From assembly GCA_002423105.1 (NCBI GenBank), contig DIUT01000028.1:1-41142 (forward strand): DNA of 41,142 nucleotides, given 5' to 3'. The notes under the pieces are model-generated. The model was not told the DNA's origin and ran no database searches. It saw only the letters and a program-made list of their open reading frames with translations. Of the stretch, positions 21,271 to 29,699 are shown piece after piece. A program made the position numbers and the translations under genes. Numbering within the stretch: the stretch's first letter is position 1; each line of letters opens with the position of its first letter. Source of the stretch: Geobacter sp. UBA6151 (GTDB lineage Bacteria > Desulfobacterota > Desulfuromonadia > Geobacterales > Pseudopelobacteraceae).

Positions 21271-22716
21271 ATGTCAAACAAAATAAAGAAATTAGAGGGC
21301 ATTACCAAGGAGTCGACCGAAGCGATGATCAATGACGTGCTTGCGGTCTACCCGGAAAAAGCCCGCAAGAAGCGCGCTCCGCACCTTGGGGCCAATGATC
21401 AGGGCTCAGGCAACGCCTGTGTCAAATCCAACAAAAAGACCGTTCCCGGCGTCATGTCGGCCCGTGGTTGCGCCTACGCCGGCGCCAAAGGGGTGGTCTG
21501 GGGACCGATCCGCGATATGGTCCACGTCTCCCACGGTCCGGTGGGCTGCGGCTGGTACTCCTGGGGTACCCGGCGTAACCTGGTGACCGGCATCAACGGC
21601 GTGACCCAGTTTGCCATGCAGTTCACCTCCGACTTCCAGGAAAAGGATATCGTCTATGGCGGTGACAAGAAGCTGCGCACACTGCTGGAAGAAGCCAGGG
21701 AACTGTTCCCGCTGGCCAAAGGTATTTCGGTGTTGTCCGAGTGTCCGGTGGGCCTGATCGGCGACGATATCAACTCTGTTGCCAAGACCGCCTCCAAAGA
21801 TATGGGCATACCAATCATCCCTTGTAACTGCGAGGGCTTCCGGGGTGTTTCCCAGTCTCTGGGCCACCATATCTCTAACGATACCATCCGGGACTATATC
21901 ATCGAAACCCGCGAGTTTGCCGAGCCAGAGACGCCCTATGATATCGCCCTGATCGGTGACTACAACATCGGTGGCGACGTCTGGTCGGCCAAGCCTTTGC
22001 TGGAGGAGATCGGCCTGAACGTCAAGGCGGTCTGGACCGGCGACGGCGAGCTGGAAAAAATTGCCGCCACCCACAAGGTGAAGCTGAACCTGATTCACTG
22101 CTACCGTTCCATGAACTACATGTGCAAGGTAATGGAAGAGAAGTTCGGCATTCCCTGGCATGAATTCAACTTCTTCGGTCCCACCAAGATCAGGGAATCA
22201 CTGCGCTCCATCGGTGCCCTGTTCGACGAGACCATCCAGGCCAATGTGGAAAAGGTCATCGCCAAGTACGACCCGATCATGCAGGGGATCGTTGAGCAGT
22301 ATAAACCACGGCTGGATGGCAAAAAGGTGATGTTACTAGTGGGCGGTCTGCGCCCCCGCCACACCATCGGTGCCTACGAAGACCTGGGGATGGAATGCGT
22401 CGGTTCCGGTTACGAGTTTGCCCACACCGACGACTACGACCGTACGGCCCCGGAAATGCCGGATGCCACCGTGGTCTATGACGACCCGTCTGAGTATGAG
22501 TTTGAGAAGTTTGCTGATGCCCTGCGTCCCGATCTGATCGGCTCCGGCATCAAGGAGAAATACGTATTCCAGAAGATGGGTATTCCGTTCCGTCAGATGC
22601 ACAGCTGGGATTATTCCGGTCCGTACCATGGTTACAACGGCTTTGAGATTTTTGCCCGCGACGTGGATATGGCGGTGAACAGCCCGACGTGGAAATTGGT
22701 CAAGAGTCCGTTCTGA
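21271..22716 (+). CDS. nifD: Nitrogenase MoFe protein alpha chain NifD
   Basis: Alpha subunit that carries the FeMo cofactor. The 481-residue length and motifs mark the Mo-type enzyme. P-cluster cysteines are C67 (SARGCAYA), C93 (GPVGCGWY) and C158 (SECPVGLIGDD); cofactor ligands are C277 (LIHCYRSMNYM) and H444 (RQMHSWDYSGPYHG). The surroundings of the substrate site (GFRGVSQSLGHH) are normal. GAGGAG stands eight bases before the ATG. The gap to nifH holds repeat copy 2 and the gap to nifK holds copy 3; both are part of the same transcript from the nifH promoter. Confidence 0.98.
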   Translation: MSNKIKKLEGITKESTEAMINDVLAVYPEKARKKRAPHLGANDQGSGNACVKSNKKTVPGVMSARGCAYAGAKGVVWGPIRDMVHVSHGPVGCGWYSWGTRRNLVTGINGVTQFAMQFTSDFQEKDIVYGGDKKLRTLLEEARELFPLAKGISVLSECPVGLIGDDINSVAKTASKDMGIPIIPCNCEGFRGVSQSLGHHISNDTIRDYIIETREFAEPETPYDIALIGDYNIGGDVWSAKPLLEEIGLNVKAVWTGDGELEKIAATHKVKLNLIHCYRSMNYMCKVMEEKFGIPWHEFNFFGPTKIRESLRSIGALFDETIQANVEKVIAKYDPIMQGIVEQYKPRLDGKKVMLLVGGLRPRHTIGAYEDLGMECVGSGYEFAHTDDYDRTAPEMPDATVVYDDPSEYEFEKFADALRPDLIGSGIKEKYVFQKMGIPFRQMHSWDYSGPYHGYNGFEIFARDVDMAVNSPTWKLVKSPF

Positions 22717-22720
22717 TAAT

Positions 22721-22792
22721 GTAGGGGCGGCCCCGTATGGCCGCCCTCATGTGGCCGCCCGGTCTTGGGCAACCACATGGTGTTGCCCCTAC
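22721..22792. repeat. GTAGGGGC-type inverted repeat, copy 3 (nifD-nifK gap)
   Basis: Seventy-two bases from GTAGGGGC to GCCCCTAC, starting four bases after the nifD stop. Compared with copy 2 it has an extra segment containing a second GTGGCCGCCC. Arms GGGCAACC and GTTGCCC near the 3' end are shared with copy 2. It separates nifD from nifK, genes that in most diazotrophs lie close together, and would form a strong hairpin in the mRNA. Confidence 0.85.
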
Positions 22793-22847
22793 GAAAAATA
22801 ATTTCGGTTGTGTGACGGATTGGTCGCCAACCCAAAAGGAGTTTGTC

Positions 22848-24317
22848 ATGGCTAACGCACTGGGCCTTGAGGTCAAGAAAGTAACCGAATATACCGCCGA
22901 AGAGGTGGAGAATACCCGGAATTGGATCAACAGCGAGGAGTACAAGGAGAAAAACTTTGCCCGTCAGGCACTGGTGATCAACCCGGCCCACGCCTGTCAG
23001 CCGCTGGGCGCACAACTGGCAGCCCACGGTTTTGAAGGCACCCTGCCCTTTGTGCATGGTTCACAGGGCTGTGCCTCCTACTACCGTTCCACCCTGAACC
23101 GTCACTTCCGTGAGCCTGCTCCGGCGGTTTCCGACGCCATGACCGAAGACGGCGCGGTGTTCGGCGGGCAGAACAACCTGCATGAAGGTCTGGAAAACGC
23201 CATTGCTCTTTACAAGCCCAAAATGGTGGCAGTATTCACTTCCTGCATGCCGGAGGTCATCGGCGATGACCTGACCGCCTTTATCAAAAATGCCAAGCAA
23301 AAAGGGATGGCCCCCAAGGAGCTGCCGATCCCCTATGCCAACACCCCCAGCTTCAACGGTAGCCATATCCATGGCTATGACTCCATGCTGGTGTCGATCC
23401 TGCAGACCCTGACCGAAGACAAAAAGCTGGAAGGACGTTGCACCGGCAAACTGAACCTGATACCCGGCTGCGACTTCAACACCGGCAACTACCGGGAGTA
23501 TAAGCGCATACTGAAGGAGTTCGGCGTACCCTGCACCATGCTGGCCGATATCTCCGACACCTTTGATTCCCCCTGCGACGGCAGCTATCACACCTACGCG
23601 GGAGGCACCAAGCTGGAGGATGCCGCAGATTCCATCAACGGCAAAGTCACCATGACCCTGGGGCCGTACGCAACCCCCAAGACCTTTGGCTGGATCAAGG
23701 ACAACTACTCCGGCAAGCATGTCAGCCTGCCGCTGCCCATGGGAATTGAGAAGACCGACGCCTTTATCATGAAGGTTGCGGAACTGTTCGGCAAAGAAGT
23801 GCCTGCCTCTCTGAAAAACGAGCGCGGGCGGGCCGTGGATGCCATGACCGACTCCCATCAGTACATGCATGGCAAGAAATTCGCCGTGTACGGAGATCCG
23901 GATTACCTGATTGGTTACGTTTCCTTCTTGCTGGAGATGGGAGCAGTGCCGTACCACATCCTTTGCAGCAAAGGAACCAAGAAGATTGAGAAAGAGTTGC
24001 AGGGGTTGCTGGACGCCTCCCCCTACGGCGCAGGGTGCAAGATCTACATGAACAAGGACCTCTGGCACCTGCGCAGCCTGGTGATGACCGAGCCGGTGGA
24101 CGCCATCATCGGCGACACCCACGGCAAGTTCGCGGCCCGCGATGCCGGTATCCCGCTGTTCCGCTTCGGCTTCCCGATCATGGATCGGGTCAACAAGCAC
24201 CGCTACCCGCTGGTGGGCTACCAGGGGGTGATCAACATGGTTACCGAGATCTGCAACAAGTTTATCGATATCAAGGATGAGACCTGCGAGGATCGCTACT
24301 TTGAAATGATGCGGTAA
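22848..24317 (+). CDS. nifK: Nitrogenase MoFe protein beta chain NifK
   Basis: Beta subunit of the MoFe protein, sharing the P cluster with NifD. The 489-residue protein has its P-cluster cysteines at C50 (NPAHACQPLGA), C75 (GSQGCASYYR) and C133 (TSCMPEVIGDDL). The open frame starts at 22737 inside repeat copy 3, but ATG 22848 with AAAAGGA about seven bases upstream gives the expected N terminus MANALGLEVKKVTEYT. Followed by a terminator 24 bases after the stop; nifE, nifN and nifB are not within this window. Confidence 0.98.
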   Translation: MANALGLEVKKVTEYTAEEVENTRNWINSEEYKEKNFARQALVINPAHACQPLGAQLAAHGFEGTLPFVHGSQGCASYYRSTLNRHFREPAPAVSDAMTEDGAVFGGQNNLHEGLENAIALYKPKMVAVFTSCMPEVIGDDLTAFIKNAKQKGMAPKELPIPYANTPSFNGSHIHGYDSMLVSILQTLTEDKKLEGRCTGKLNLIPGCDFNTGNYREYKRILKEFGVPCTMLADISDTFDSPCDGSYHTYAGGTKLEDAADSINGKVTMTLGPYATPKTFGWIKDNYSGKHVSLPLPMGIEKTDAFIMKVAELFGKEVPASLKNERGRAVDAMTDSHQYMHGKKFAVYGDPDYLIGYVSFLLEMGAVPYHILCSKGTKKIEKELQGLLDASPYGAGCKIYMNKDLWHLRSLVMTEPVDAIIGDTHGKFAARDAGIPLFRFGFPIMDRVNKHRYPLVGYQGVINMVTEICNKFIDIKDETCEDRYFEMMR

Positions 24318-24341
24318 GAAACAACAAAATACGCCTGAGCG

Positions 24342-24378
24342 AAAGGGACGTCTCCTGTTATGGAGGCGTCCCTTTTCA
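24342..24378 (+). terminator. Intrinsic terminator after nifK
   Basis: Long hairpin: AAAGGGACG and CTCC (24342-24355) pair with GGAG and CGTCCCTTT (24362-24375) with one mismatch, six-base loop TGTTAT, ending in TTTT. It closes the nifHDK transcript. Confidence 0.88.
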
Positions 24379-24424
24379 TTTCTGTGCCCGACAATAACAG
24401 TAATAGCGTTTTTGCAATTTATCA

Positions 24425-24453
24425 TTGCCAAGCGACACAATTGATGTTATAGG
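24425..24453 (+). promoter_or_regulatory. Candidate promoter of the restriction-modification island
   Basis: TTGCCA (24425-24430), 17 bases, TATAGG (24448-24453), placed 32 bases before the first gene of the island and after the nifK terminator. The -10 box matches the consensus at only four positions, so this is tentative. Confidence 0.4.
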
Positions 24454-24485
24454 CACAGTAACATCATTATTGCATTGGATTAACA

Positions 24486-25070
24486 ATGAAGACGGTCTTA
24501 AAAAATATCACCTCCATTCAGGCAGGTTATTCATTCCGCGCTCGGCTGGAGTCCATGGAAAACGGTTCTCTTGCCGTCATCCAGATGAAAGACCTGACAA
24601 GCGCGAACCTTGTTTGCTGCGACGAACTGGTACGTGTCGATATAGAAATGCCCAAGGCACATCACCTGGTAAAGCCTGGCGATCTGATCTTCCGTTCACG
24701 CGGATTAACCAGTAATTCTGCCCTGCTTACGTCTGACCCCGGAGATGCCGTACTTGCGGCTCCACTTTTGCGGATCAGGATAACCAGCAAGCAGGTTTTG
24801 CCGGAATACCTGAACTGGTATATCAGTCAACCTCCCGCACAGTCATACCTTGCAAGCTGCACCGAAGGCACTGCACTCAAGATGATTAGCAAGCAGTCAC
24901 TGGAAAATCTTGAGGTATTCGTGCCGTCAATTGCCAGGCAACAGCTGGTTGTTGAAATGGCATCGCTGGCGGTAGAAGAACAGCGCATCCTGAAAACTCT
25001 CTCAGAAAAACGGAATCAATATATTTCATCCAGGTTACTTCAGTTGGCACAAGGGGGCCGTAATGGCTGA
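24486..25070 (+). CDS. Half-size type I restriction specificity (HsdS-like) protein
   Basis: A 194-residue protein with one target-recognition domain (TRD) plus one conserved helix. Segments typical of HsdS: HHLVKPGDLIFRSRG, AAPLLRIRI, LPEYLNWYISQP, then the helical spacer ARQQLVVEMASLAVEEQRIL. A normal HsdS has two such units (about 400 residues), so this is either a natural half-subunit that could dimerise or bind HsdM on its own, or a remnant. The Shine-Dalgarno signal is weak (GGA six bases before ATG). Its end overlaps hsdM by eight bases, so it is co-translated with the methylase. A full HsdS is encoded 2.5 kb downstream. Confidence 0.75.
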   Translation: MKTVLKNITSIQAGYSFRARLESMENGSLAVIQMKDLTSANLVCCDELVRVDIEMPKAHHLVKPGDLIFRSRGLTSNSALLTSDPGDAVLAAPLLRIRITSKQVLPEYLNWYISQPPAQSYLASCTEGTALKMISKQSLENLEVFVPSIARQQLVVEMASLAVEEQRILKTLSEKRNQYISSRLLQLAQGGRNG

Positions 25071-26619
25071 GCAAATCGATCAAAAAGATATCAACAACGC
25101 AGCCTGGGCTGCCTGCGACACCTTCCGTGGCGTGGTTGATCCGGCGCAATACAAGGATTACATCCTGGTCATGCTGTTCGTAAAATACATCTCGGATGTC
25201 TGGAAAAGTCACTACGAAGAATACCGTCAGCAATATGGCAATGACGATGTGCGCATCAGACGCAGACTGGAACGGGAGCGTTTTGTTCTTCCCTTTGCCG
25301 AGCTGAAGAACCATGAAACCGGCAAGGTGGAAGATCGCTTTCTGGCAGACTTCTACAGCCTGTATGAACGGCGCAATGCGGCCAACATCGGTGAGTTGAT
25401 CAATATCGTGCTGGACGCCATTGAAGAGGCGAATAAAGCGAAGCTGGAAAGCGTCTTTCGTAATATCGACTTCAACAGCGAATCCAATTTGGGCAAAACC
25501 AAGGACCGCAACCGTCGCCTCAAAACACTGCTGGAAGACTTCAACAAGCAGTTGCTGGATATGAGTCCCGGCAAGGTTTCCGAAGATGTCATTGGCAACA
25601 CCTACATCTACCTGATCGAACGCTTTGCTTCTGACTCCGGCAAAAAGGCCGGAGAATTCTACACTCCGCACAAGATTTCAACACTGGTAGCCAAGCTGGG
25701 CAGACCAAAACAAGGTGATCGCATCTGCGATCCGACCTGCGGCTCCGGCGGCTTGCTGATCGAGGCTGCCAGAGAGGTCAATGACCGCAACTTCGCCCTG
25801 TTCGGCATGGAATCAAACGGCAGCACCTGGGCGCTGGCCCGGATGAACATGTTCCTGCATGGCGCAGACAGCGCACGCATCGAATGGTGCGACACCCTCA
25901 ACAGCCCGGCGCTGGTGGAAAACGACCGTTTGATGAAGTTCAACGTCGTGGTGGCCAATCCACCGTTTTCTCTCGACAAGTGGGGTGCCGAAAATGCTGA
26001 AAGCGACCGCTTTAACCGCTTCTGGCGCGGCGTACCGCCTAAATCAAAGGCTGACTGGGCATTCATCAGTCACATGGCTGAATCGGCTCTGGAAAAGGAA
26101 GGGCGGGTGTCTGTTGTTGTGCCCCATGGCGTGCTGTTCAGAGGCGCTGCCGAAGGGCGCATACGGCAGAAGATGATCGAAGAGAATCTGCTGGATGCCG
26201 TTATTGGCTTGCCGGGCAATCTCTTCACCACCACCTCCATTCCGGTAGCAATCCTGGTTTTTGATCGCAGCCGCGAAAAAGGGGGAGCCAATCAGGGTCG
26301 CAAGGACGTGCTCTTTGTGGATGCCAGCCATGATTATCTGCCGGGCAAAAACCAGAACTCCCTTTCTGAGGAACATATCCAAAAAATTGTCGATACGGTT
26401 ACTGCTCGGCAGGATGTTGATAAATATGCCCATGTCGCCCCATTTGAAGAGATCCGGGATAATGACTTCAACCTCAATATTCCGCGTTATGTGGATACCT
26501 TTGAGGAAGAGGCAGCGATCGATATTGATGCCGTTCAGGTGGAGATTGAGCAATTGGAAAGTGAGTTGGTTGCTGTGCGGGCAAGGATGGCGGAGATGTT
26601 GAAGGAGATTGAACGGTAA
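25063..26619 (+). CDS. hsdM: Type I restriction-modification DNA methyltransferase HsdM
   Basis: N6-adenine methyltransferase subunit of a type I system. Residues 1-150 form the helical HsdM N-terminal domain; the SAM site DPTCGSGG is at 223-230 and the catalytic NPPF at 299-302, preceded by GEFYTPHKISTLVAKL typical of HsdM. Length (518) is normal. With HsdS it methylates the recognition site; with HsdR it forms the restriction complex. Base composition is high in G+C (40 of 60 in a sample at 25861-25920), unlike dinD and hsdS further on. A 160-base gap with palindromes separates it from the DinD-like gene. Confidence 0.95.
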   Translation: MAEQIDQKDINNAAWAACDTFRGVVDPAQYKDYILVMLFVKYISDVWKSHYEEYRQQYGNDDVRIRRRLERERFVLPFAELKNHETGKVEDRFLADFYSLYERRNAANIGELINIVLDAIEEANKAKLESVFRNIDFNSESNLGKTKDRNRRLKTLLEDFNKQLLDMSPGKVSEDVIGNTYIYLIERFASDSGKKAGEFYTPHKISTLVAKLGRPKQGDRICDPTCGSGGLLIEAAREVNDRNFALFGMESNGSTWALARMNMFLHGADSARIEWCDTLNSPALVENDRLMKFNVVVANPPFSLDKWGAENAESDRFNRFWRGVPPKSKADWAFISHMAESALEKEGRVSVVVPHGVLFRGAAEGRIRQKMIEENLLDAVIGLPGNLFTTTSIPVAILVFDRSREKGGANQGRKDVLFVDASHDYLPGKNQNSLSEEHIQKIVDTVTARQDVDKYAHVAPFEEIRDNDFNLNIPRYVDTFEEEAAIDIDAVQVEIEQLESELVAVRARMAEMLKEIER

Positions 26620-26657
26620 CTCACAAGAAATCCTTGCGAGTTTTAACAGAGAGTGGC

Positions 26658-26760
26658 AACCGTCAAATATTATTTGACAGTTCGATACCACCATTTTCGT
26701 GGCGTCGCGGAAATGGTCAAAGCCAGAATATAACCATTTTGCTGACCCCAGCAAATTGGT
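26658..26760 (+). promoter_or_regulatory. Palindrome and hairpin control region before the dinD-like gene
   Basis: A 25-base palindrome with one mismatched pair spans 26658-26682: AAC, C, GTCAAATA, central T, TATTTGAC, A, GTT. Further down, 26733-26744 (ACCATTTTGCTG) and 26749-26760 form a 12-base hairpin with one mismatch and a four-base loop, ending six bases before the GGAGG box. ACCATTT also occurs at 26690-26696, and its complement AAATGGT at 26711-26717 can pair with either copy, so alternative folds are possible. There is no T run after the palindrome. Most likely an operator plus a structured leader; the binding factor is unknown. Confidence 0.6.
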
Positions 26761-26779
26761 CTGAATGGAGGAAAATGTT

Positions 26780-27625
26780 ATGCGTGGAAAAGACATCGAG
26801 AAAAAACATCATCGTACCTTTGAAGAACTGCGGGAAATAGACGAGTCAGGCCAGGAATACTGGACTGGCCGCAGGTTATCGAAGGTTTTGGAATATTCAG
26901 AATACCGGCATTTCTTACCGGTCATAGAAAAAGCCAAAGAAGCCTGCCGTAATAGTGGCTACGAGATTCAGGACCATTTCGAGGAGTTCCTCGGAATGGT
27001 CGATATCGGTTCAGGCGCAAAACGAGAGGTGCCGGATGTCAAGCTTTCCCGTTATGCCTGTTATCTGATTGTTCAGAATGCCGATCCGACCAAGTCAGTT
27101 ATTGCCAACGGTCAGACATACTTTGCACTTCAGACCCGCCGGCAGGAACTTGCTGATGATAAGGCATTCCAGCAACTGAAAGAGGATGATAAACGCCTAT
27201 TTCTGCGCAACGAGTTGAAAGAGCACAACAAACAACTGGTTGAAGCTGCACAACTGGCTGGTGTTGAAACCACAATCGATTTTGCGGTGTTTCAGAACCA
27301 TGGCTACAAGGGGCTGTATGGCGGCCTGGACGCAAAAGGGATTCACGGACGTAAAGGCTTAAAAAAGAGCCAGAAGATCCTTGACCACATGGGAAGTACA
27401 GAGCTGGCTGCCAATCTCTTCCGAGCCACACAGGCCGAAGAGAAGTTGCGCCGGGACAAGGTCAATGGAAAAGAAAAGGCCAACCAGACGCATTATGAGG
27501 TCGGCGCCAAAGTCCGCCAGACAATAAAAGAGTTGGGCGGCACCATGCCGGAAGAACTGCCTGTTCCAGAGAAGAGTGTCAAGAAGTTGGAGCGTGGGCA
27601 GAAGAAGGTGGAGGAAGGGGAATGA
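26780..27625 (+). CDS. DinD-like protein (BRO-N family, DNA damage-inducible protein D)
   Basis: A 281-residue homologue of DinD. Recognisable parts: YWTGRRLSKVLEYSEYRHFL (BRO-N-like domain), KLSRYACYLIVQNADPTK, ANGQTYFALQTRRQEL, and GYKGLYGGLDAKGIHGRKGL. E. coli DinD is an SOS-induced protein that acts on RecA filaments; members also occur inside type I restriction loci, as here. The frame opens at 26765, but ATG 26780 follows GGAGG by eight bases. The stop overlaps the hsdS start (ATGA). Composition is AT-rich (23 G+C in 60 at 26881-26940), so it was probably acquired separately from hsdM. Confidence 0.85.
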   Translation: MRGKDIEKKHHRTFEELREIDESGQEYWTGRRLSKVLEYSEYRHFLPVIEKAKEACRNSGYEIQDHFEEFLGMVDIGSGAKREVPDVKLSRYACYLIVQNADPTKSVIANGQTYFALQTRRQELADDKAFQQLKEDDKRLFLRNELKEHNKQLVEAAQLAGVETTIDFAVFQNHGYKGLYGGLDAKGIHGRKGLKKSQKILDHMGSTELAANLFRATQAEEKLRRDKVNGKEKANQTHYEVGAKVRQTIKELGGTMPEELPVPEKSVKKLERGQKKVEEGE

Positions 27626-28854
27626 GTCCTTTAAAGCAGCATAAAAAAATCGGGGATCAAATATCTTCTGGTTTCCAAAACGGTATATACAAACATGCCG
27701 ATGAATATTCTGATGATGGGACATGCATCATCAGGATAAATGACTACGGCAACGATGGCACAAAAAGGTTTGAATGCTTAAGACGTGTTAGGCTTTCAGC
27801 AAGCGAGATTGATCGATTTTCTCTGAAACGTAATGACATTCTTATAAATCGTGTTAACAGCCTAAGCCACATCGGAAAAAGCTGCATCGTTGAGAAACTT
27901 GAAGATACTACTGTGTTTGAGTCGAATATGATGAGGCTCCGATTGACCAAATCATCGGGGATATCACCGGAGTACCTTTTCATAGTCCTTAACTCGGTAC
28001 GTGTCAGAGATTATTTAAGAAAAGTTGCAAAACCAGCTGTTGCACAAGCCAGTATCAATCAAGAAGATATTATGTCTTTAGCCGCCTATTTGCCTAGTCT
28101 ACAACAGCAAACCGCCATCGCATCACTAATCTTTACCTGGGACCTCGCCATTGAAAAAAACGAGCAGCTGATTGAGGCAAAGTGGAGACAACTAAATGCA
28201 CTTACTCAGAACCTTCTTACAGGAAACAAACGGATTAAGGGTTACGTTGAAAAGTGGAGAAAATACCGTCTTTCTGAAGTGCTGACGGAACATCGCGAGG
28301 TTAGTTCGGGCTACGAAGAAGTCTATTCCGTATCAGTGCACAAGGGCTTGATTAATCAAGTTGAACATCTTGGCCGCGTGTTTGCCGCCAAAGACACTTC
28401 AAACTACAATCTGGTGAAGCCGGGGGATGTCGTTTACACAAAAAGCCCGACGGGTGATTTTCCCTACGGAATTGTCAAGCAAAGTCGGATCGATTTCTCA
28501 GTGATCGTTTCGCCGCTTTATGGTGTCTTCACTGCCAGAAGCCAGCAGCTTGGCACTTTCCTGAACTTTTATTTTGAGTCTCCTGTGAGGACAGCTAATT
28601 ACCTCCTCCCCATCATCCAGAAAGGCGCGAAGAATACCATCAACATTACAAATACTACGTTTCTCTCGAACAGTCTTTATTTGCCTAGCTGTGATGAAGA
28701 GACAGAGGCCATTGCCGCAATCCTCACCACCGCGCGTCAGGAAATCGACCTGCTGAAAAAGCAGGCCGAAGCCTATCGCAGACAGAAGCGCGGACTGATG
28801 CAGCGGCTGTTGACCGGGGAATGGCGGGTAATGACCAGTAAGGAGAATAGCTGA
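27622..28854 (+). CDS. hsdS: Type I restriction specificity subunit HsdS
   Basis: Sequence-recognition subunit of 410 residues with the two-TRD layout: TRD1 about 1-155, helical spacer about 160-205 (LPSLQQQTAIASLIFTWDLA), TRD2 about 215-365, and a second spacer helix at the end (EETEAIAAILTTARQEIDLL), finishing QKRGLMQRLLTGEWRV, a common HsdS C terminus. Determines the bipartite DNA target; the target itself cannot be predicted. Overlaps dinD by four bases and the HAD gene by one, so all three are translationally coupled. A 60-base sample at 27661 has 22 G+C, much below hsdM. Confidence 0.93.
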   Translation: MSPLKQHKKIGDQISSGFQNGIYKHADEYSDDGTCIIRINDYGNDGTKRFECLRRVRLSASEIDRFSLKRNDILINRVNSLSHIGKSCIVEKLEDTTVFESNMMRLRLTKSSGISPEYLFIVLNSVRVRDYLRKVAKPAVAQASINQEDIMSLAAYLPSLQQQTAIASLIFTWDLAIEKNEQLIEAKWRQLNALTQNLLTGNKRIKGYVEKWRKYRLSEVLTEHREVSSGYEEVYSVSVHKGLINQVEHLGRVFAAKDTSNYNLVKPGDVVYTKSPTGDFPYGIVKQSRIDFSVIVSPLYGVFTARSQQLGTFLNFYFESPVRTANYLLPIIQKGAKNTINITNTTFLSNSLYLPSCDEETEAIAAILTTARQEIDLLKKQAEAYRRQKRGLMQRLLTGEWRVMTSKENS

Positions 28855-29696
28855 TGGCCAAGAAACTAATCCCATTTGCAATTGCGTACGATTTTGACGG
28901 CACCCTGGCACCGGGAAATATGCAGGAATATGACTTCGTGCCGTCAGTTGGCATGACTAAAAAGGCATTCTGGAAAGAGGTGGCCGAGCTTGCTGAAGCA
29001 CACAACGCCGATAGCATCCTTATGTACATGATGCACATGCTCGACAAAGCGCAAGCCGCACATGTACCGGTTCGCAAGGCAGATTTTGTCAATTTCGGAC
29101 GATCCGTAACTCTTTTCGAAGGGGTCAAAGACTGGTTTAACCGTATTGACAAATATGGGAAAGAACGCGGGCTGAAGATTGAACATTACATTATTTCGTC
29201 TGGTAACCGCGAAATGATCGAAGGCACATCCATTGCTAAAAAGTTTACCGCCATCTATGCCTCGTCTTTTGTTTATGACCATAATGGTGTTGCCAAATGG
29301 CCTGCACTGGCGGTCAATTACACGACAAAAACCCAGTTCCTTTTTCGGATCAATAAAGGGGTAATGAACGTTTACGACAACAGCAAGGTCAACGAGTTTG
29401 TACCCAAAGAAGAACGGCCGGTTCCTTTTAGAAACATGATATTTATTGGGGATGGAGATACTGATATACCCTGTTTCCGTATGGTCAAAAATCAGGGAGG
29501 ACACGCCATTGCCGTCTATAAGCCGAGTACCCGCGGCACCAAGGGAAAGGCAGAAAAACTCATAAAAGAAGGACGCGTTAATTTTATTGCCCCAGCAAAC
29601 TATTCAGAAGGCAGCGAAATTGATGCTGTCGTTAAGGCAATTATTGAGAAGGCTGTCGCAGATGGGATGCTCATACAATTGGGCAAGAGAGGCTAA
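28854..29696 (+). CDS. HAD-superfamily phosphatase embedded in the type I locus
   Basis: A 280-residue haloacid-dehalogenase-type hydrolase. Motif I DFDGTLAP (13-20, nucleophile D13 and acid D15), motif II IISSG near 114, and motif IV GDGDTD (199-204). These enzymes remove phosphate from small molecules or proteins; the substrate is not readable. The insert between motifs I and II is large and helical (a cap domain). Start ATG overlaps the hsdS stop by one base (TGATG), and hsdR starts three bases after its stop, so it is made together with the restriction enzyme. Composition is intermediate (26 G+C in 60 at 29161-29220). A nucleotide- or end-processing role in defence is conjecture. Confidence 0.88.
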   Translation: MAKKLIPFAIAYDFDGTLAPGNMQEYDFVPSVGMTKKAFWKEVAELAEAHNADSILMYMMHMLDKAQAAHVPVRKADFVNFGRSVTLFEGVKDWFNRIDKYGKERGLKIEHYIISSGNREMIEGTSIAKKFTAIYASSFVYDHNGVAKWPALAVNYTTKTQFLFRINKGVMNVYDNSKVNEFVPKEERPVPFRNMIFIGDGDTDIPCFRMVKNQGGHAIAVYKPSTRGTKGKAEKLIKEGRVNFIAPANYSEGSEIDAVVKAIIEKAVADGMLIQLGKRG

Positions 29697-29699
29697 ACC

